Assembly: GCA_003003925.1 (NCBI GenBank)
Contig: PVWP01000011.1
Coordinates: forward strand, 37,629-101,628
DNA length: 64,000 bases
From: Aphanothece cf. minutissima CCALA 015
Lineage (GTDB): Bacteria; Cyanobacteriota; Cyanobacteriia; PCC-6307; Cyanobiaceae
Direction of reading: 5' to 3'
Position numbers and translations under genes: made by a program. Shown one piece after another: positions 26,201 to 31,456 of this stretch (the stretch's first letter is position 1; each line of letters begins with the position of its first letter). A model generated the notes under the pieces. That model was not told the DNA's origin. It worked only from the letters and a program-made list of their open reading frames with translations, and did not search any database.

Positions 26201-27747
26201 ACGACGTGCTCCTCGGCGCTGAGGGCGATGACAGCATCGACGGCCTGGGCGGCAACGATCTGATCCAGGGGGGCTTCGGCGATGACACCCTGATGGGCGG
26301 GGCCGGCAACGACACCCTCTTCGGCGGCGACGACAGTGACCTGCTCACCGGCGGCAGCGGCGATGACCTGCTCGACGGCGGCGCCAGTCATGACACCTAC
26401 GTCTACGCCCCGGGCGACGGCAGCGACAGCCTGGTCGATGACAGCAACGACACCGATCGGCTGGAGCTGCGGGGCATTGAGGCCAACGGCGTGCAGCTGA
26501 CCCGCAGCGGTGAGGATCTGGTGGTGCGACTGGTGGGGTCCGTCAGCGACAGGATCCTCGTCAGGGACTGGTTCCTTGGCAACGGCATCGACGAGATCCT
26601 GTTCCAGAACGTCCAGGGAGACACCTTCGACGTCTGGGACCGCACCGCCATTGCCGCCAACGTGGTGGATGACCTCGGCAACGGGGCCACCGAAGGCGAC
26701 GACCTGGTGAACCTGGGCGACGCCAGCGACGGCTTCGATGCCCTGGGCGGCAACGACACCGTGTATGGCAACGGCGGCAACGACACCCTGATCGGCGGTG
26801 ACGGCACGGACCAGCTGGATGGGGGCGACGACAACGACGTCCTCGACGGCAGCGGCGGCGGCTACGACGACCTCAATGGCGGGGCCGGCAACGACATCCT
26901 GATCAGCCTGCAGGGCGATGGCTTCTTCAACGGCAGCAACGGAGCCGACACCTATCGCATCGGCAGCGGCGATGGGTTCCGGTTCCTGATTGATCCCGTG
27001 GCCAACGAGCCCGGCGACGTGGTGGAACTCACCGCCGACATCGACCCGGCCAGCATCGGGATACGGGCCGATGGCAACGGGATCCAGCTCTTCTCCAGCA
27101 CGAACATCAGCTGGGGCGTCACCCTCTGGGGGCTGCTCGATCCCGACATCGGGTTCTCTGCCAGTGGCACCGACGGGCCGATCGAGACCCTGCGCTTCCT
27201 GTTCGACACCACCACCCGAAGCGCCGCGGATCTTCGTGCCTCCCTGCCGGTTGGCCAGTGGCAGACCGGCGACGGCAGCGACAACACCCTCACCGGCGAT
27301 ACCCAGCGCAACAGCCTCTGGGGCCTCGCCGGCAACGACACCATCACCGGTGGGGGCGACGGCGACTGGATCTACTCCGGCGCCGGCGATGACGACGTGG
27401 CCGGCAACGCCGGCGACGACCTGCTCGAGGACCGCAGCGGCGGTGCCGACACCTACCGCTGGCAGCGGGGCGACGGCACCGACTTCCTGGCCGACACCGG
27501 CGATGCCGGTGTCGGTGGCCCGATCGATCAGATCGTTCTCGGCGCCGGCATCACGCCGGCGGATGTGAGCTTCAGCCGCAACGGAAACACACTCGAGGTG
27601 ATTGTTGCCCCCTCCAATCCCGGGGGCAGCGATGGCGGCGGGATCAACATTTTCAGCTGGTACGACGACAACAACGTGGGCGTGATTGAACGGCTCCAGT
27701 TCGCCAACGGCACCATCCTGAACGCCACCATCAATGGGTTCCTCTAG
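11230..27747 (+). CDS. giant RTX protein: Ig-like repeats, lipase-like module, FrpC-like self-processing module, RTX array
   Basis: A single uninterrupted frame of 5505 residues. Order: twelve Ig-like repeats of about 92 residues (1-1097); a lipase/alpha-beta-hydrolase-like module (about 1100-1640) with nucleophile elbow GHSLGGGLAS, Ser1219; a short RTX stretch (about 1645-1700); a FrpC-type module starting at Asp1804-Pro1805 (DPLVLDLDGDGIET); a unique region (about 2000-2310); then about nineteen blocks of glycine/aspartate RTX nonapeptides plus haemolysin-related domains to the C-terminus. There is no Sec signal peptide, as expected for type I secretion via a C-terminal signal. It should be a calcium-folded surface or released protein. 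Role could be adhesion, motility (giant Swm proteins of marine Synechococcus are a precedent), lipid degradation or toxicity. No HlyB/HlyD genes are in the window. Confidence 0.9.
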   Translation: MATVSLPLTPPLLSLAAMSDSGLPGDNLTKATTATINVAAQSGLIVTLGGQSRTAVNGTASFAVQLQPGSNTVSATVRDLAGNISDPGTLVVVRDGSPPATPVLSLDPASDSGTRGDNRTNAASATLLVAAENGSTVSLGNQSQVASAGRASFQVTLAEGSNTFTATATDAAGNVSSSGTLVVLRDATPPPAPLLSLAPASDTGLKGDNITRNATATIVVAAQNASTVSLGGQSKAVVNGKASFQVTLSEGLNILSAIASDTAGNASPAGTLEVFRDVTPPAVPVLTLDPASDSGLQGDNRTNAASVTILVSAEEGSTVSLGGQTRKVGGGGSVAFTVALKRGTNTLSATATDAAGLVSGAGSLVVVRDGSPPATPVLSLDPASDSGTRGDNRTNAASATLLVAAENGSTVSLGNQSQVASAGRASFQVTLAEGSNTFTATATDAAGNVSSSGTLVVLRDATPPPAPLLSLAPGSGGSTALVVSAENGSTVRLNDGRSQVVANGTARFPVVLLQGGNTFSATSTDAAGNQSAAGILVVGVDGNAPLPPVLNLAPASDTGVAGDNLTRLRTVTVQVNAESGSTVSLAGQSQVAIGGSASFQVVLTPGSNVLVATARDQAGNVSAQGSLVVEVDEDPPAAPLVSLDPASDSGEANDDGITNKGRVSISVTAEAGTTVSLGGQTKESTGSPLTFQVDLTSEGNNSFTATAEDKAGNTGSGSLVVVRDTEKPAAPSLSLDPNFDTGSRNDDKITKEASVQVLVRAEAGSTVTLGTDQQKAGADGSAVFTVNLSDGTNTLSATATDVAGNQSDAGSLELTLDANRPAKPVLDLAKASDSGEKDDDDITNKTSVTIEVEAEPDSTVTLGTDEKTVGASGKVVFTVALQEGKNTLSAKTKDVAGNESEAGTLEITLDTEQPNAPTLTLDPASDSGTKGDKLTNKASVTVEVAAEKDATVKLGTQSAQAGADGKARFTVNLTEGTNNLSAKVTDGAGNESDAGTLALKLDTQKPDAPVLTLDPSSDSDPKGDNITKVATATIVVTAESDSTIKLAGQSQKVVAGRAIFQVPLTVGVNNLSATATDEAGNESTAGSLVVTREEQAVAGGVTDAEYALMTGYAHRFARNNQNNLPSLEAMGFEVYAQLSYRGTSNGFEGFTLKRGNDIVVAFAGTDEDVDFVQDFNQYFGKVDQIAGATELYINTLLQIEIDKAKDPSFNPNITFTGHSLGGGLASVMGILFDHPAIAFDSAPFRFITFSPDSVDSIVAYAEAYIQGKGSGLTLPKLTEYASELHGMLIRENLNLEVLPTQAELQGLLGTPESWGAIFSLIPKFFNSGIILSGGIPANWMTAAGLVASNPDLVTRFENVRGYNKPGEFLSLDPFVPMRINREKMVGIDMGHVGGPWWFGDYWRDENTGFASWDLHTGTLWNAFFSDARITGIARRLWQFIPEVFNSKVEEKGYDDPKTSFLEHVTYAPISVGGVTTWGHLLAPFLSEIDKIKTDVPYTEQEVPENYIPGELTVTNPKTGSVENLNKEFEKNALPIIQGLIQLAINYYRTFDRLASDFPTLLSAGRGSITINKTRLVDRLAPAESEGYNSLKAYVAYRIKTEIQDFGSEEITIALFENAGSWALATRTPAVVEITGSDPANGFLLGSYGRDIMKGADGDDVFLADEGDDKVDARGKGKDLVYGGAGDDILYADSEDHVYGGSGVDRYIVTGKTEIQDFDGEGSVEFDGKKLSRGYKDGTSVYYTDNGQGIKYLWLGDRLEVIRNGSDEHLIIKKWKNGDLGITLTDDEADPNKPPKTKRVPARTDPLVLDLDGDGIETIGPDDPANTVYFDQKGNGVPLRTGWVLPDDGFLALDRNGNGRIDSGQELFGDSTPLSFGGTAIDGFDALNQEDTNRDGWVDARDARFGDLRIWRDLNQNGVSEANELASLSELGIAALRVTNTGNRQALANGNQVADLGTFLYADGRSGSSAVVGSTADIDLGVDLSNQQLPPVPIDPSVADLPTLQGSGRVRDLHSAASLSSDLATQLAAFGSLDRAGQQNAIDALLHAWARSSDMTPLRERGAAQGFAVVYDQFERPGHYYYARPGDRPYQSWQEGSSVFTGQQGWVRGAFDPITWEAYVDYFESRLFVIEAMSGDYFHVLPGEVWPTASLEGSLRLDASSVTPTVHIVWRASHLGHALQGRYEALRQQVYEELVAQTRLASVLAPLQGESVDQAGAFSQIESSLRSRAAIDPITAIGDLIDLNAFIARRYGIDRRWHGAELLADLVAAADRTPELIDLLLSSSVYTSDAGEPRLYAGYSAGGYTLLPTDNRRALVGQSADDSFVGTGSADNLSGQDGNDLLLGRGGNDVLRGDGGDDVLEGGSGDDLLLGGAGNDLYRFSRGDGSDTIGDGEGSNTLLLGPGISAADLDFERDGTALIVRLSHGADQIRVAGAFGADGSLQAGLDAIEFADGSLLDSLAIAERLTAGDGRSEAISGTPGDDVIDAGLGDDTVLGLAGEDQINGGEGRDVLDGGSGDDTLAGGDEGDQLRGGLGYDSLLGGAGHDSLDGGAGDDLLAGGAGRDTLTGGAGYDTYRFELGDGSDVITDAGSSGFEESLQFGAGILAADLRAARDGDALVLQVGASDDRLVLQGWFAADAVPLARFRFADGTELTADQVRARLSAPFTPASTRVTGTPDDDERLEGGPDGDLLGGGLGRDTLLGGEGDDTLIGGPGRDLLEGGAGSDLYDFARGDGSDTISNGDGSVTVDRLRFGAGIAPEAVIVRREGDDLLLLVAAAGQPGTAESSGDQLRVLAHFASGGGGLDGVLFSGGESWDTAELLRRTQLATPGHDRLQLGSTADTVEGGAGSDTIDGGAGDDRLSGGSSADNLSGDQGDDTLIGGSEADRLDGGTEDDRLEGGDDDDTLIGGTGNDTLLGQAGNDDLQGGEGDDSVFSGGGSDRVTLGAGADTLVVDLRDQWLRLDASDPEQRETDVLRFGPGIASAAVRIDRSGNDLVLSVTRGPVVTVLDHFRGSGDSASTLERIAFSDEPGTVWTAADVRAAILTATSGNDNLHGFDPGERIDGLAGNDFIDGHGGDDTLIGNGGNDQLTGGDGADSYLFSGSWGQDLIDNGDSVAGRDRILFAADVDPADVVVRRSGDDLLLLRGPDSLRVMGHFRAEASTAAAISSVAFGDAAGTVWDLATLRQRALLGTLGADAITGHAGDDTIEAGGGNDRLRAGPGNDTYRFGPGFGSDRIENEDPAAGRIDTILFAAGITPAQVRASRRGNTLYLSVGSDSLQVDNFFLDGAEGFWRIDRVAFEAEPGTVWSYPEIVARSAGATAAADVLTGTQEAEALAGLAGDDTLLGLAGNDTLAGDADNDQLQGGSGDDTLLGGDGHDLLYGEAGADRLDGGPGDDVLDGGAGRDTIVFGPGSGNDTIYPASESDVVDMGSLNRAQVQVRRSGNDLQLIITASSETLTVLGQFSAAPRVDELRFADAVLDAAAIAAALRSASGGDDALFGGPGADDLDGLGGNDSIDGQGGNDTLRGGPGNDLLTGGSGDDSFRFLAGDGNDLIDAYDTGAGKRDVIELGAGITPDAVAVSRLSGLGFDDLLLTLPGGDSLRVRNFFVGDGEGPAGVLQVRFADGSIWTPALLRARVLVGSAGVDDLRGFSGDDDLRGGGGDDTLAGGTGSDTYRYERGDGDDTINNGDDSPGRVDVLAFGAGISRGDLSLRRVVSNELGFRGTRLADDLLITISGGGSVRVHHFFSGDGLGGWQLDRITFADGSPALDTAAMLAAVRQGTPGDDILLGTAAADTLEGLAGNDTLDGAAGNDTYRFAPGWGQDLILQNDPSTTKVDTAIFVGITRAEVSFRRDATDLFVTLIATGDSLRVVNFFLVDDQNARQIDRFEFSDQTLTPSQIRELLFAPTGGNDLLYGTANSETIDALAGNDTVLAAGGNDLVLGQQGNDSLQGGDGADTLDGGIDNDTLIGGEGNDSFRFGNGRGADLAISSSNQPGLDRVLIDAGLTEAQITLLRTGNDVLLFAPDGSSLRLAGFLAPGQVGRLGSVEFAGGPVWNTEEILTRASQGSPGPDNFLGDDGDNVFSLLGGNDIAYGGKGNDSLDGGADQDDLFGQEGNDTLDGGVGDGASDDLSGGAGDDTYRFGAGDGDDEVRESLNEGNDRLLFRAGLTPADLSFSRVNGDDLQIRTAGGDRLLVKFWFSIQARVERFVFADGTTWLENDVLQRLGGGTEGDDLLTGTLGDDLINALGGRDSAFGRAGNDTIDGGPGGDVQLDGEEGNDLVRGGDDRDYVVGGAGNDTLFGDAGDDVLQAGQGNSVSPLAGNDSDVLDGGTGNDELRGYGFGANPQTGDTLYRFGSDWGLDTISETGTAGSTDTIEFYGGTTPADLVLRYGYSAQFDASRALTISDGTNRVTVFNQSAGPVNAIERIRFLAADGSVIDTWDAARIASEALLATGGNDAIGGTTANESLVGGGGNDTLVGLGGNDSFDGGTGDDLLVGTGGADTYVIRAGFGRDTIRDRFVSGQLANTLRFEGLASSAFRFNVLGNHLQVTDRTDPSNQLTVENFFGSAGAGQPFTLEFSDASWGYEQVAANLSSGTDGDDDIVGTSAADALDGLGGNDRLRGQSGNDTLHGNDGNDTLEGSTGADQLFGDAGDDQIYASGSTIPFVDNDNDTLDGGTGDDTLNGGGGADTFRVGADGGFDTIVISSLTQAFGSFFTDGPAHDDTLLLSGAAPADVTLVRYSYADVRVYVAGGQTVELDSQLYGTRYELGFITFDDGTVWNRAEIVARTLRATDLDDWIYGTGAAEAFDGGIGDDRIEGNTGLDTLRGGAGNDRLWSSYENTYSQEAAGLYGDDGNDTLGGGQLAEGGDGDDVILQAIDQRGGTGNDWLTGNDAATTYRFSLGDGSDTLQDDGFADSSPADRIVFGTGVARSDLRLRASGSDLLLSYSAADSIRILDALAGGNRGTVIERLEFADGSSVTMAELLADLGTATDDDDVLLGAEGDDSIDGLGGNDLIQGGFGDDTLMGGAGNDTLFGGDDSDLLTGGSGDDLLDGGASHDTYVYAPGDGSDSLVDDSNDTDRLELRGIEANGVQLTRSGEDLVVRLVGSVSDRILVRDWFLGNGIDEILFQNVQGDTFDVWDRTAIAANVVDDLGNGATEGDDLVNLGDASDGFDALGGNDTVYGNGGNDTLIGGDGTDQLDGGDDNDVLDGSGGGYDDLNGGAGNDILISLQGDGFFNGSNGADTYRIGSGDGFRFLIDPVANEPGDVVELTADIDPASIGIRADGNGIQLFSSTNISWGVTLWGLLDPDIGFSASGTDGPIETLRFLFDTTTRSAADLRASLPVGQWQTGDGSDNTLTGDTQRNSLWGLAGNDTITGGGDGDWIYSGAGDDDVAGNAGDDLLEDRSGGADTYRWQRGDGTDFLADTGDAGVGGPIDQIVLGAGITPADVSFSRNGNTLEVIVAPSNPGGSDGGGINIFSWYDDNNVGVIERLQFANGTILNATINGFL
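11497..11827 (+). repeat. first copy of a 331-base near-identical duplication
   Basis: Bases 11497-11827 recur at 12319-12649, 822 bases downstream (exactly 274 codons, three Ig repeats), with a single difference (C at 11538, G at 12360, synonymous). The other repeats have diverged much more, so this copy is recent. Confidence 0.9.
12319..12649 (+). repeat. second copy of the 331-base duplication
   Basis: It matches 11497-11827. Identity stops abruptly at the junction with the truncated sixth Ig repeat, where residues PPPAPLLSLAP run into GSGGSTALVV. This marks the likely recombination joint. Confidence 0.9.
14521..16130 (+). other. lower-GC lipase-like module within the giant gene
   Basis: The module starts near VTDAEYALMTGYAHRFA, contains DIVVAFAGTDEDVDFVQDF (typical of class 3 lipases before the nucleophile) and GHSLGGGLAS with Ser1219. 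Candidate acid and His residues lie further on (HVGGPWWFGDYW, DLHTG). Base composition drops: I counted 29 and 30 G/C of 60 in the lines at 15001 and 15841, against 43 of 60 at 12241. The reading frame is unbroken across both edges. The module looks imported from another genome into the gene. Confidence 0.75.
16639..17180 (+). other. FrpC-like self-processing module (SPM) with Asp-Pro site
   Basis: Asp1804-Pro1805 begins DPLVLDLDGDGIET. It is followed by FDQKGNGVPLRTGWV, DDGFLALDRNGNGRIDSG, ELFGDST, DTNRDGWVDARD and LRIWRDLNQNGVSEANEL. This order of calcium-loop motifs is that of the FrpC self-processing module, which on binding calcium cuts its Asp-Pro bond and can join the new Asp end to a lysine. 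That this protein does the same is inferred from family resemblance. Confidence 0.7.
18172..27744 (+). repeat. RTX nonapeptide / haemolysin-related block array (about 19 blocks)
   Basis: Blocks of about 165 residues repeat from residue 2315 to the C-terminus. Each has two to eight GGxGxDxLx calcium-binding nonapeptides, a Y-R-F-x-x-G-D-G-x-D-T-I segment, a G-A-G-I-x-P-x-D stretch and an I-x-F-A-D-G-T-x-W end (HCBP_related type). I counted nineteen such blocks; the last forms the C-terminus. DNA identity between blocks is moderate, not recent. The array can be mistaken for direct DNA repeats. Confidence 0.85.
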
Positions 27748-27777
27748 CGGCGCCGCGCAGCACCCTTACCGCACCGT

Positions 27778-27793
27778 CGCGCCGAAAGGCGCG
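27778..27793. terminator. GAAA-capped hairpin between convergent genes
   Basis: CGCGCC, GAAA, GGCGCG: a perfect 6-bp stem with a GNRA-type tetraloop. It lies 30 bases after the stop of the giant gene and ends just before the stop of the convergent aldolase gene. No T-run follows, so it may be a stabilising 3' hairpin or a weak two-way terminator. Confidence 0.4.
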
Positions 27794-27794
27794 C

Positions 27795-29906
27795 CTAGCG
27801 CACCATCGCCGCCACGTTGCCGCCATCGACGGTGAGCACGGCGCCGGTGGTGCGCTCCATCAGCGCCAGGGCCACGAAGGCGTCGGCCACGTCACTGGCG
27901 CGCACCTCGGCCCCCAGCAGGTTGCCGGCCATGTAGAGCTCCTCGCTGAGGCCGCGGGCGGCGGAGCGTTCCCTGATCATGCTGTCGTCGAGCAGGCCGG
28001 AGCGGATGCGGTCGGCGTTGATGGCGTTCACCCGCACCCCCGCCTCGCCTTCCTCCAGGGCGTACTGGCGCACCAGGGCCAGCAGGGCCGCCTTGCTGAT
28101 GCCGTAGGCGCCGAAGTTGGGGCCGGGATTCAACGCCTGCTTGCTGACGTTGAACAGCAGCTGGCCCCCCAGCACTGGGCGGCCGCCGCCCTCGGGGCGG
28201 TCCTGGGCGCGGAACAGCGCCAGGGCCGCCTGGGCGACGTTCTGGTGGGCGAAGAAGTTGAGCTCAAAGCTGGCCCGCAGGTCGGCGTCGGCCAGGGTGG
28301 CCATCGGGCCGGTCCAGGCGGCACCGGCATTGCTCACCACGATGTCGAGGCCGCCGAAATGGGCCGCCACCGCCGCGACGGCGGCCCGCACCGCCGCCGG
28401 GTCGGTGACGTCACAGGCCGCGGCGAGGGCCCGCTTGCCGCAGGCAGCGGCCACCGCCGCCGCAGCCTCCTGGTCCAGATCGAGCACGGCCACCTCGGCC
28501 CCGGCGACGGCGAAGGCCCGGGCGGTGGCGGCACCGATGGCGCCGGCGCCGCCCGTCACCAGCACCACCCGGCGGGCCAGGGGCTTCTCGGCCGCCTTGC
28601 CGAGCTTGGCCTGCTCCAGGCTCCAGTACTCCATGGCAAAGGTGTCGGCCTCGCCCACGGGCGCGAAGCGGCCGATGGCCTCGGCCGCCAGCAGGGTCTG
28701 GGCCCAGGCCTCGGCGATGTCGGCCACGGTGGCCGCCTCGGCGGCCGACTTACCGATCCCCACCAGCCCCAGGCCCGGGATCGCCGCCACCCGCGGCAGG
28801 GGATCGAGCGCCTTCTTGGCGCCTCCGGCGGCGGCGTTCTGGCGCTGGAAGTAGGCGCGGTACTCGGCCGCGTAGGCCTCCAGGGCCTGCTCCAGCGCCT
28901 GGCCCCAGGCGGCCAGGGCCGGGCCGTCGCCGCCGGCCGGCAGCGGCGGCAGCACCAGGGGCCGGGCCTTGGTGCGGATCACGTGGTCGGGGGTGGCGAC
29001 GCCACGGGTCGCCCAGTCGGCCAGTCGGGCATCGTCGCTGACGGCGCGGGCCAGGGGCGTGTCGCGCAGCGCCAGGATCCATTGGGGACGGACGCCGGCG
29101 GCGACGGCGGCCCGGCCCAGGGCGCCCCGCAGCACCGGCAGCACCGCCGCCGCAGGGGCCGGGCGCTCCGGCACGGCCACGGTGTGGAGCGAGCGCTCGC
29201 CCCGGGCCAGGCGCTCCTCAGCCCGCCGCACCAGGTCGATCATCCGGTCGTAGCTCTGCTCGGCCGTCGCCCCGAAGGAGAACAGGCCGTGCTGCAGCAG
29301 CACCATGCCCTCAGGCTCATGGCCGCCGGCGGCCGCGGCCTCATAGGCCAGGGCCGCCGCCTTGGCCAGGGCGAAACCGGGCATGACGTAAGGCACCAGG
29401 GCCACCCGTTCGCCGTACACCTCACGGCACACCTCGGCCGCATCGGGCTGGTCGGCCAGGGCCAGCAGGGCGATCGAGTGGGTGTGGTCGACGAAGGTGT
29501 GGGGCAGGTAGGCGTGCAGCAGCGCCTCCACCGAGGGGTTGGGGGCGGCCGGATCGATCAGGTTCTGGCGCTGGGCCGCCACCATCGCCTCATCGCTGAG
29601 GGACTCCAGGGCCCGCAGGGCCTGCAGGGGCTCCAGCCGCACCGCCGGATGGCCCGGCGGCTCGATCGTGCCCAGGTCCCAGCCCGATCCCTTGACGCAC
29701 AGCACCCGGATCGGCTCGCCCAGCAACCCGTGCACGGTGGTCTTCACCGAGGTGTTGCCGCCGCCGTGCAGCACCAGCTCGGGGTCGGCACCCAGCAGCC
29801 GGGCCGTGTAGGTGCGCAGGGCCAGGTCTTCGTTCACCCCCTGGGCGCCGTAGCGGGCGATCGCCTCGCGGGCGGCGGCATCCGACCAGCGATGTTGCAC
29901 GGCCAT
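27795..29906 (-). CDS. bifunctional class II aldolase / short-chain dehydrogenase
   Basis: 703 residues from ATG 29906 (MAVQHRWSD). Residues 1-430 are a class II aldolase/adducin domain with HGGGNTSVK, HTHSIALLAL and LLQHGLFSFG, supplying phosphate-binding and metal-binding residues. Residues 445-703 are an SDR dehydrogenase with TGGAGAIGAATA (NAD-binding), NAG, and the catalytic pair YGISK, ending in the usual TVDGGN. Such fusions, found in RhaD-type sugar pathways, oxidise and cleave sugar phosphates, for example in rhamnose catabolism. No other sugar-pathway genes are nearby, so the substrate is uncertain. The open frame extends to 30212 but that part is a shadow. Confidence 0.9.
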   Translation of the reverse strand: MAVQHRWSDAAAREAIARYGAQGVNEDLALRTYTARLLGADPELVLHGGGNTSVKTTVHGLLGEPIRVLCVKGSGWDLGTIEPPGHPAVRLEPLQALRALESLSDEAMVAAQRQNLIDPAAPNPSVEALLHAYLPHTFVDHTHSIALLALADQPDAAEVCREVYGERVALVPYVMPGFALAKAAALAYEAAAAGGHEPEGMVLLQHGLFSFGATAEQSYDRMIDLVRRAEERLARGERSLHTVAVPERPAPAAAVLPVLRGALGRAAVAAGVRPQWILALRDTPLARAVSDDARLADWATRGVATPDHVIRTKARPLVLPPLPAGGDGPALAAWGQALEQALEAYAAEYRAYFQRQNAAAGGAKKALDPLPRVAAIPGLGLVGIGKSAAEAATVADIAEAWAQTLLAAEAIGRFAPVGEADTFAMEYWSLEQAKLGKAAEKPLARRVVLVTGGAGAIGAATARAFAVAGAEVAVLDLDQEAAAAVAAACGKRALAAACDVTDPAAVRAAVAAVAAHFGGLDIVVSNAGAAWTGPMATLADADLRASFELNFFAHQNVAQAALALFRAQDRPEGGGRPVLGGQLLFNVSKQALNPGPNFGAYGISKAALLALVRQYALEEGEAGVRVNAINADRIRSGLLDDSMIRERSAARGLSEELYMAGNLLGAEVRASDVADAFVALALMERTTGAVLTVDGGNVAAMVR

Positions 29907-29964
29907 GGGGCGAAACGGGGACTCTGGGGGGAGACTACGGGGAGCGATCCTCCAGGGGCTGCCC

Positions 29965-30420
29965 GTGTCCATCGACTGCCGCCGCCCGGTCTTGAAGCCT
30001 TGGGCCTGCCTGGCGTGGCAACCCCTGCTGCTGGCCATCGGGGCGGCAGTGGGGGTCGGTGTGGCGGCCCCCGCCCTGGCCGAGCAGCCGGTGCCCCCCC
30101 AGATCCCCCGCGACGGCTGGAAGGACTGTGAATACAACGACAAGCCCCTGGCCTGCGTCGATGAGCAGATCCCCGGCGGCCTCAAGATCCGCTGGAAGGA
30201 CGGCCAGGGCATGACCTACCGGGAGGTGTCCGGCAAGGGCAAGGACGCCAGCGGCAGCGACCTGCTGCGGGACCGGCTGGGGGGGATCTGGCGCCGGGAG
30301 CTGTTCGTGCAGGGCAACATCACCCTCACCAACGAGGCGAACGGCAACCGGATCTTCGTGCCGCTGCGCTTCCCCTGCAAACCGCCCCTGAAGGGGGAGG
30401 TGGGCTACTGCCGCTACTGA
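29965..30420 (+). CDS. conserved-looking small secreted protein
   Basis: 151 residues from a GTG at 29965. The start is uncertain; the open frame extends upstream to 29905 but overlaps the divergent aldolase start. A Sec signal peptide ends at AAPALA, followed by a mature domain with WKDCEYNDKPLACVDEQIPGG, KIRWKDGQGMTYREVSG and a C-terminal CKPPLKGEVGYCRY. Four cysteines in the mature part could form two disulfides. It is likely periplasmic or cell-wall associated. I do not recognise a named family. The next gene starts 11 bases downstream. Confidence 0.65.
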   Translation: MSIDCRRPVLKPWACLAWQPLLLAIGAAVGVGVAAPALAEQPVPPQIPRDGWKDCEYNDKPLACVDEQIPGGLKIRWKDGQGMTYREVSGKGKDASGSDLLRDRLGGIWRRELFVQGNITLTNEANGNRIFVPLRFPCKPPLKGEVGYCRY

Positions 30421-30430
30421 GCCCCCCGCC

Positions 30431-31423
30431 ATGAGAGCGATTCTCGCCACCCCGGCCCTGGTGGACACGGAGCTGCCGGAACCCGTCCCCGGCCCCCACG
30501 ACCTGCTGGTGCGAATCGAGGCGGTGGCGGTGAACCCGATCGACACCAAGCTGCGGGCCGCCGTGGGCGTGGGGGATCCGCCCCGGCAGCTGGGCTGGGA
30601 CGCCGCCGGCGTAGTGGCGGCGGTGGGGGAGCGGGTGAGCCGCTTCCGGGTGGGGGAGGCGGTGATGTTCGCCGGTGACGCGGGACGGGCCGGCTGCAAC
30701 GCCGAAGCCGTGCTGGTGGACGAGCGGCTGGTGGGCCGCAGACCGGCGCGACTTTCCTGGGCCGAGGTCGCCTCCGTGCCACTGACGGGCCTGACGGCCT
30801 GGGAGGCCCTGTTCGAGCGGCTCGATCTGGAGCCAGCCGGTGGCACTGGGCGGGGCCGCAGCCTGCTGATCCTCGGCGGCGCCGGCGGGGTGGGCTCGAT
30901 CGCCATCCAGCTGGCCCGCCGGGCCGGGGCGGTGGTGATCGCCAGCGCCTCGCGGCCGGAGAGCGCTGCCTGGGTGCGGGCGCTGGGGGCCGACCACGTC
31001 GTCGACCACCACCGGCCCCTGGCCCCCCAGCTGGCTGCCCTTGGCTTCGCGGCGGTGGACCGGATCGCCAACTTCAGCGACACCGACGCCTACTGGGAGG
31101 TGATGGCCGAGCTCATCGCGCCGCTGGGCTCGATCGTGGCGATCGTGGGCAACCGCCGCCCCCTCGACCTCAATCGGCTCAAGGCCAAGAGCGTGACGTT
31201 CGCCTGGGAGTTCATGTTCAGCCGCTCCCAGTTCCAGACCGCCGACATGGGGCGGCAGGGGGAGATCCTCGATCAGCTGGCCGAGCTGTTCGACCGGGGG
31301 GAGCTGCGCCCCACCCTGGCCCGCACCCTCAGCCCCATCAACGCCGCCAACCTGGAGCTGGCCCACGCCCAGCTGGCCTCCGGGAGCACGATCGGCAAGA
31401 TCGCGCTGGTGGGCTGGGGCTGA
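30431..31423 (+). CDS. zinc-free medium-chain dehydrogenase/quinone oxidoreductase
   Basis: 330 residues. It has a GroES-like N-terminal domain (VAVNPIDTKLR, LGWDAAGVVAAVGERV), a Rossmann domain with LILGGAGGVGSIAIQLA, and LGADHVVDHH downstream. The conserved zinc-ligand cysteines of alcohol dehydrogenases are absent, which places it among NADPH-dependent quinone oxidoreductase/ZADH-type enzymes acting on quinones or reactive enals. It is cytosolic. It follows the small secreted protein gene closely and may share its promoter. Confidence 0.9.
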   Translation: MRAILATPALVDTELPEPVPGPHDLLVRIEAVAVNPIDTKLRAAVGVGDPPRQLGWDAAGVVAAVGERVSRFRVGEAVMFAGDAGRAGCNAEAVLVDERLVGRRPARLSWAEVASVPLTGLTAWEALFERLDLEPAGGTGRGRSLLILGGAGGVGSIAIQLARRAGAVVIASASRPESAAWVRALGADHVVDHHRPLAPQLAALGFAAVDRIANFSDTDAYWEVMAELIAPLGSIVAIVGNRRPLDLNRLKAKSVTFAWEFMFSRSQFQTADMGRQGEILDQLAELFDRGELRPTLARTLSPINAANLELAHAQLASGSTIGKIALVGWG

Positions 31424-31456
31424 ACGCCATGGGCGCCCGCCGCACTCGGGAGCTCC

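Noticed and set aside
18172-27747. Regularly spaced direct repeats that might be a CRISPR array.
   Set aside because: They translate to RTX nonapeptides, vary in sequence and have no fixed-length spacers.
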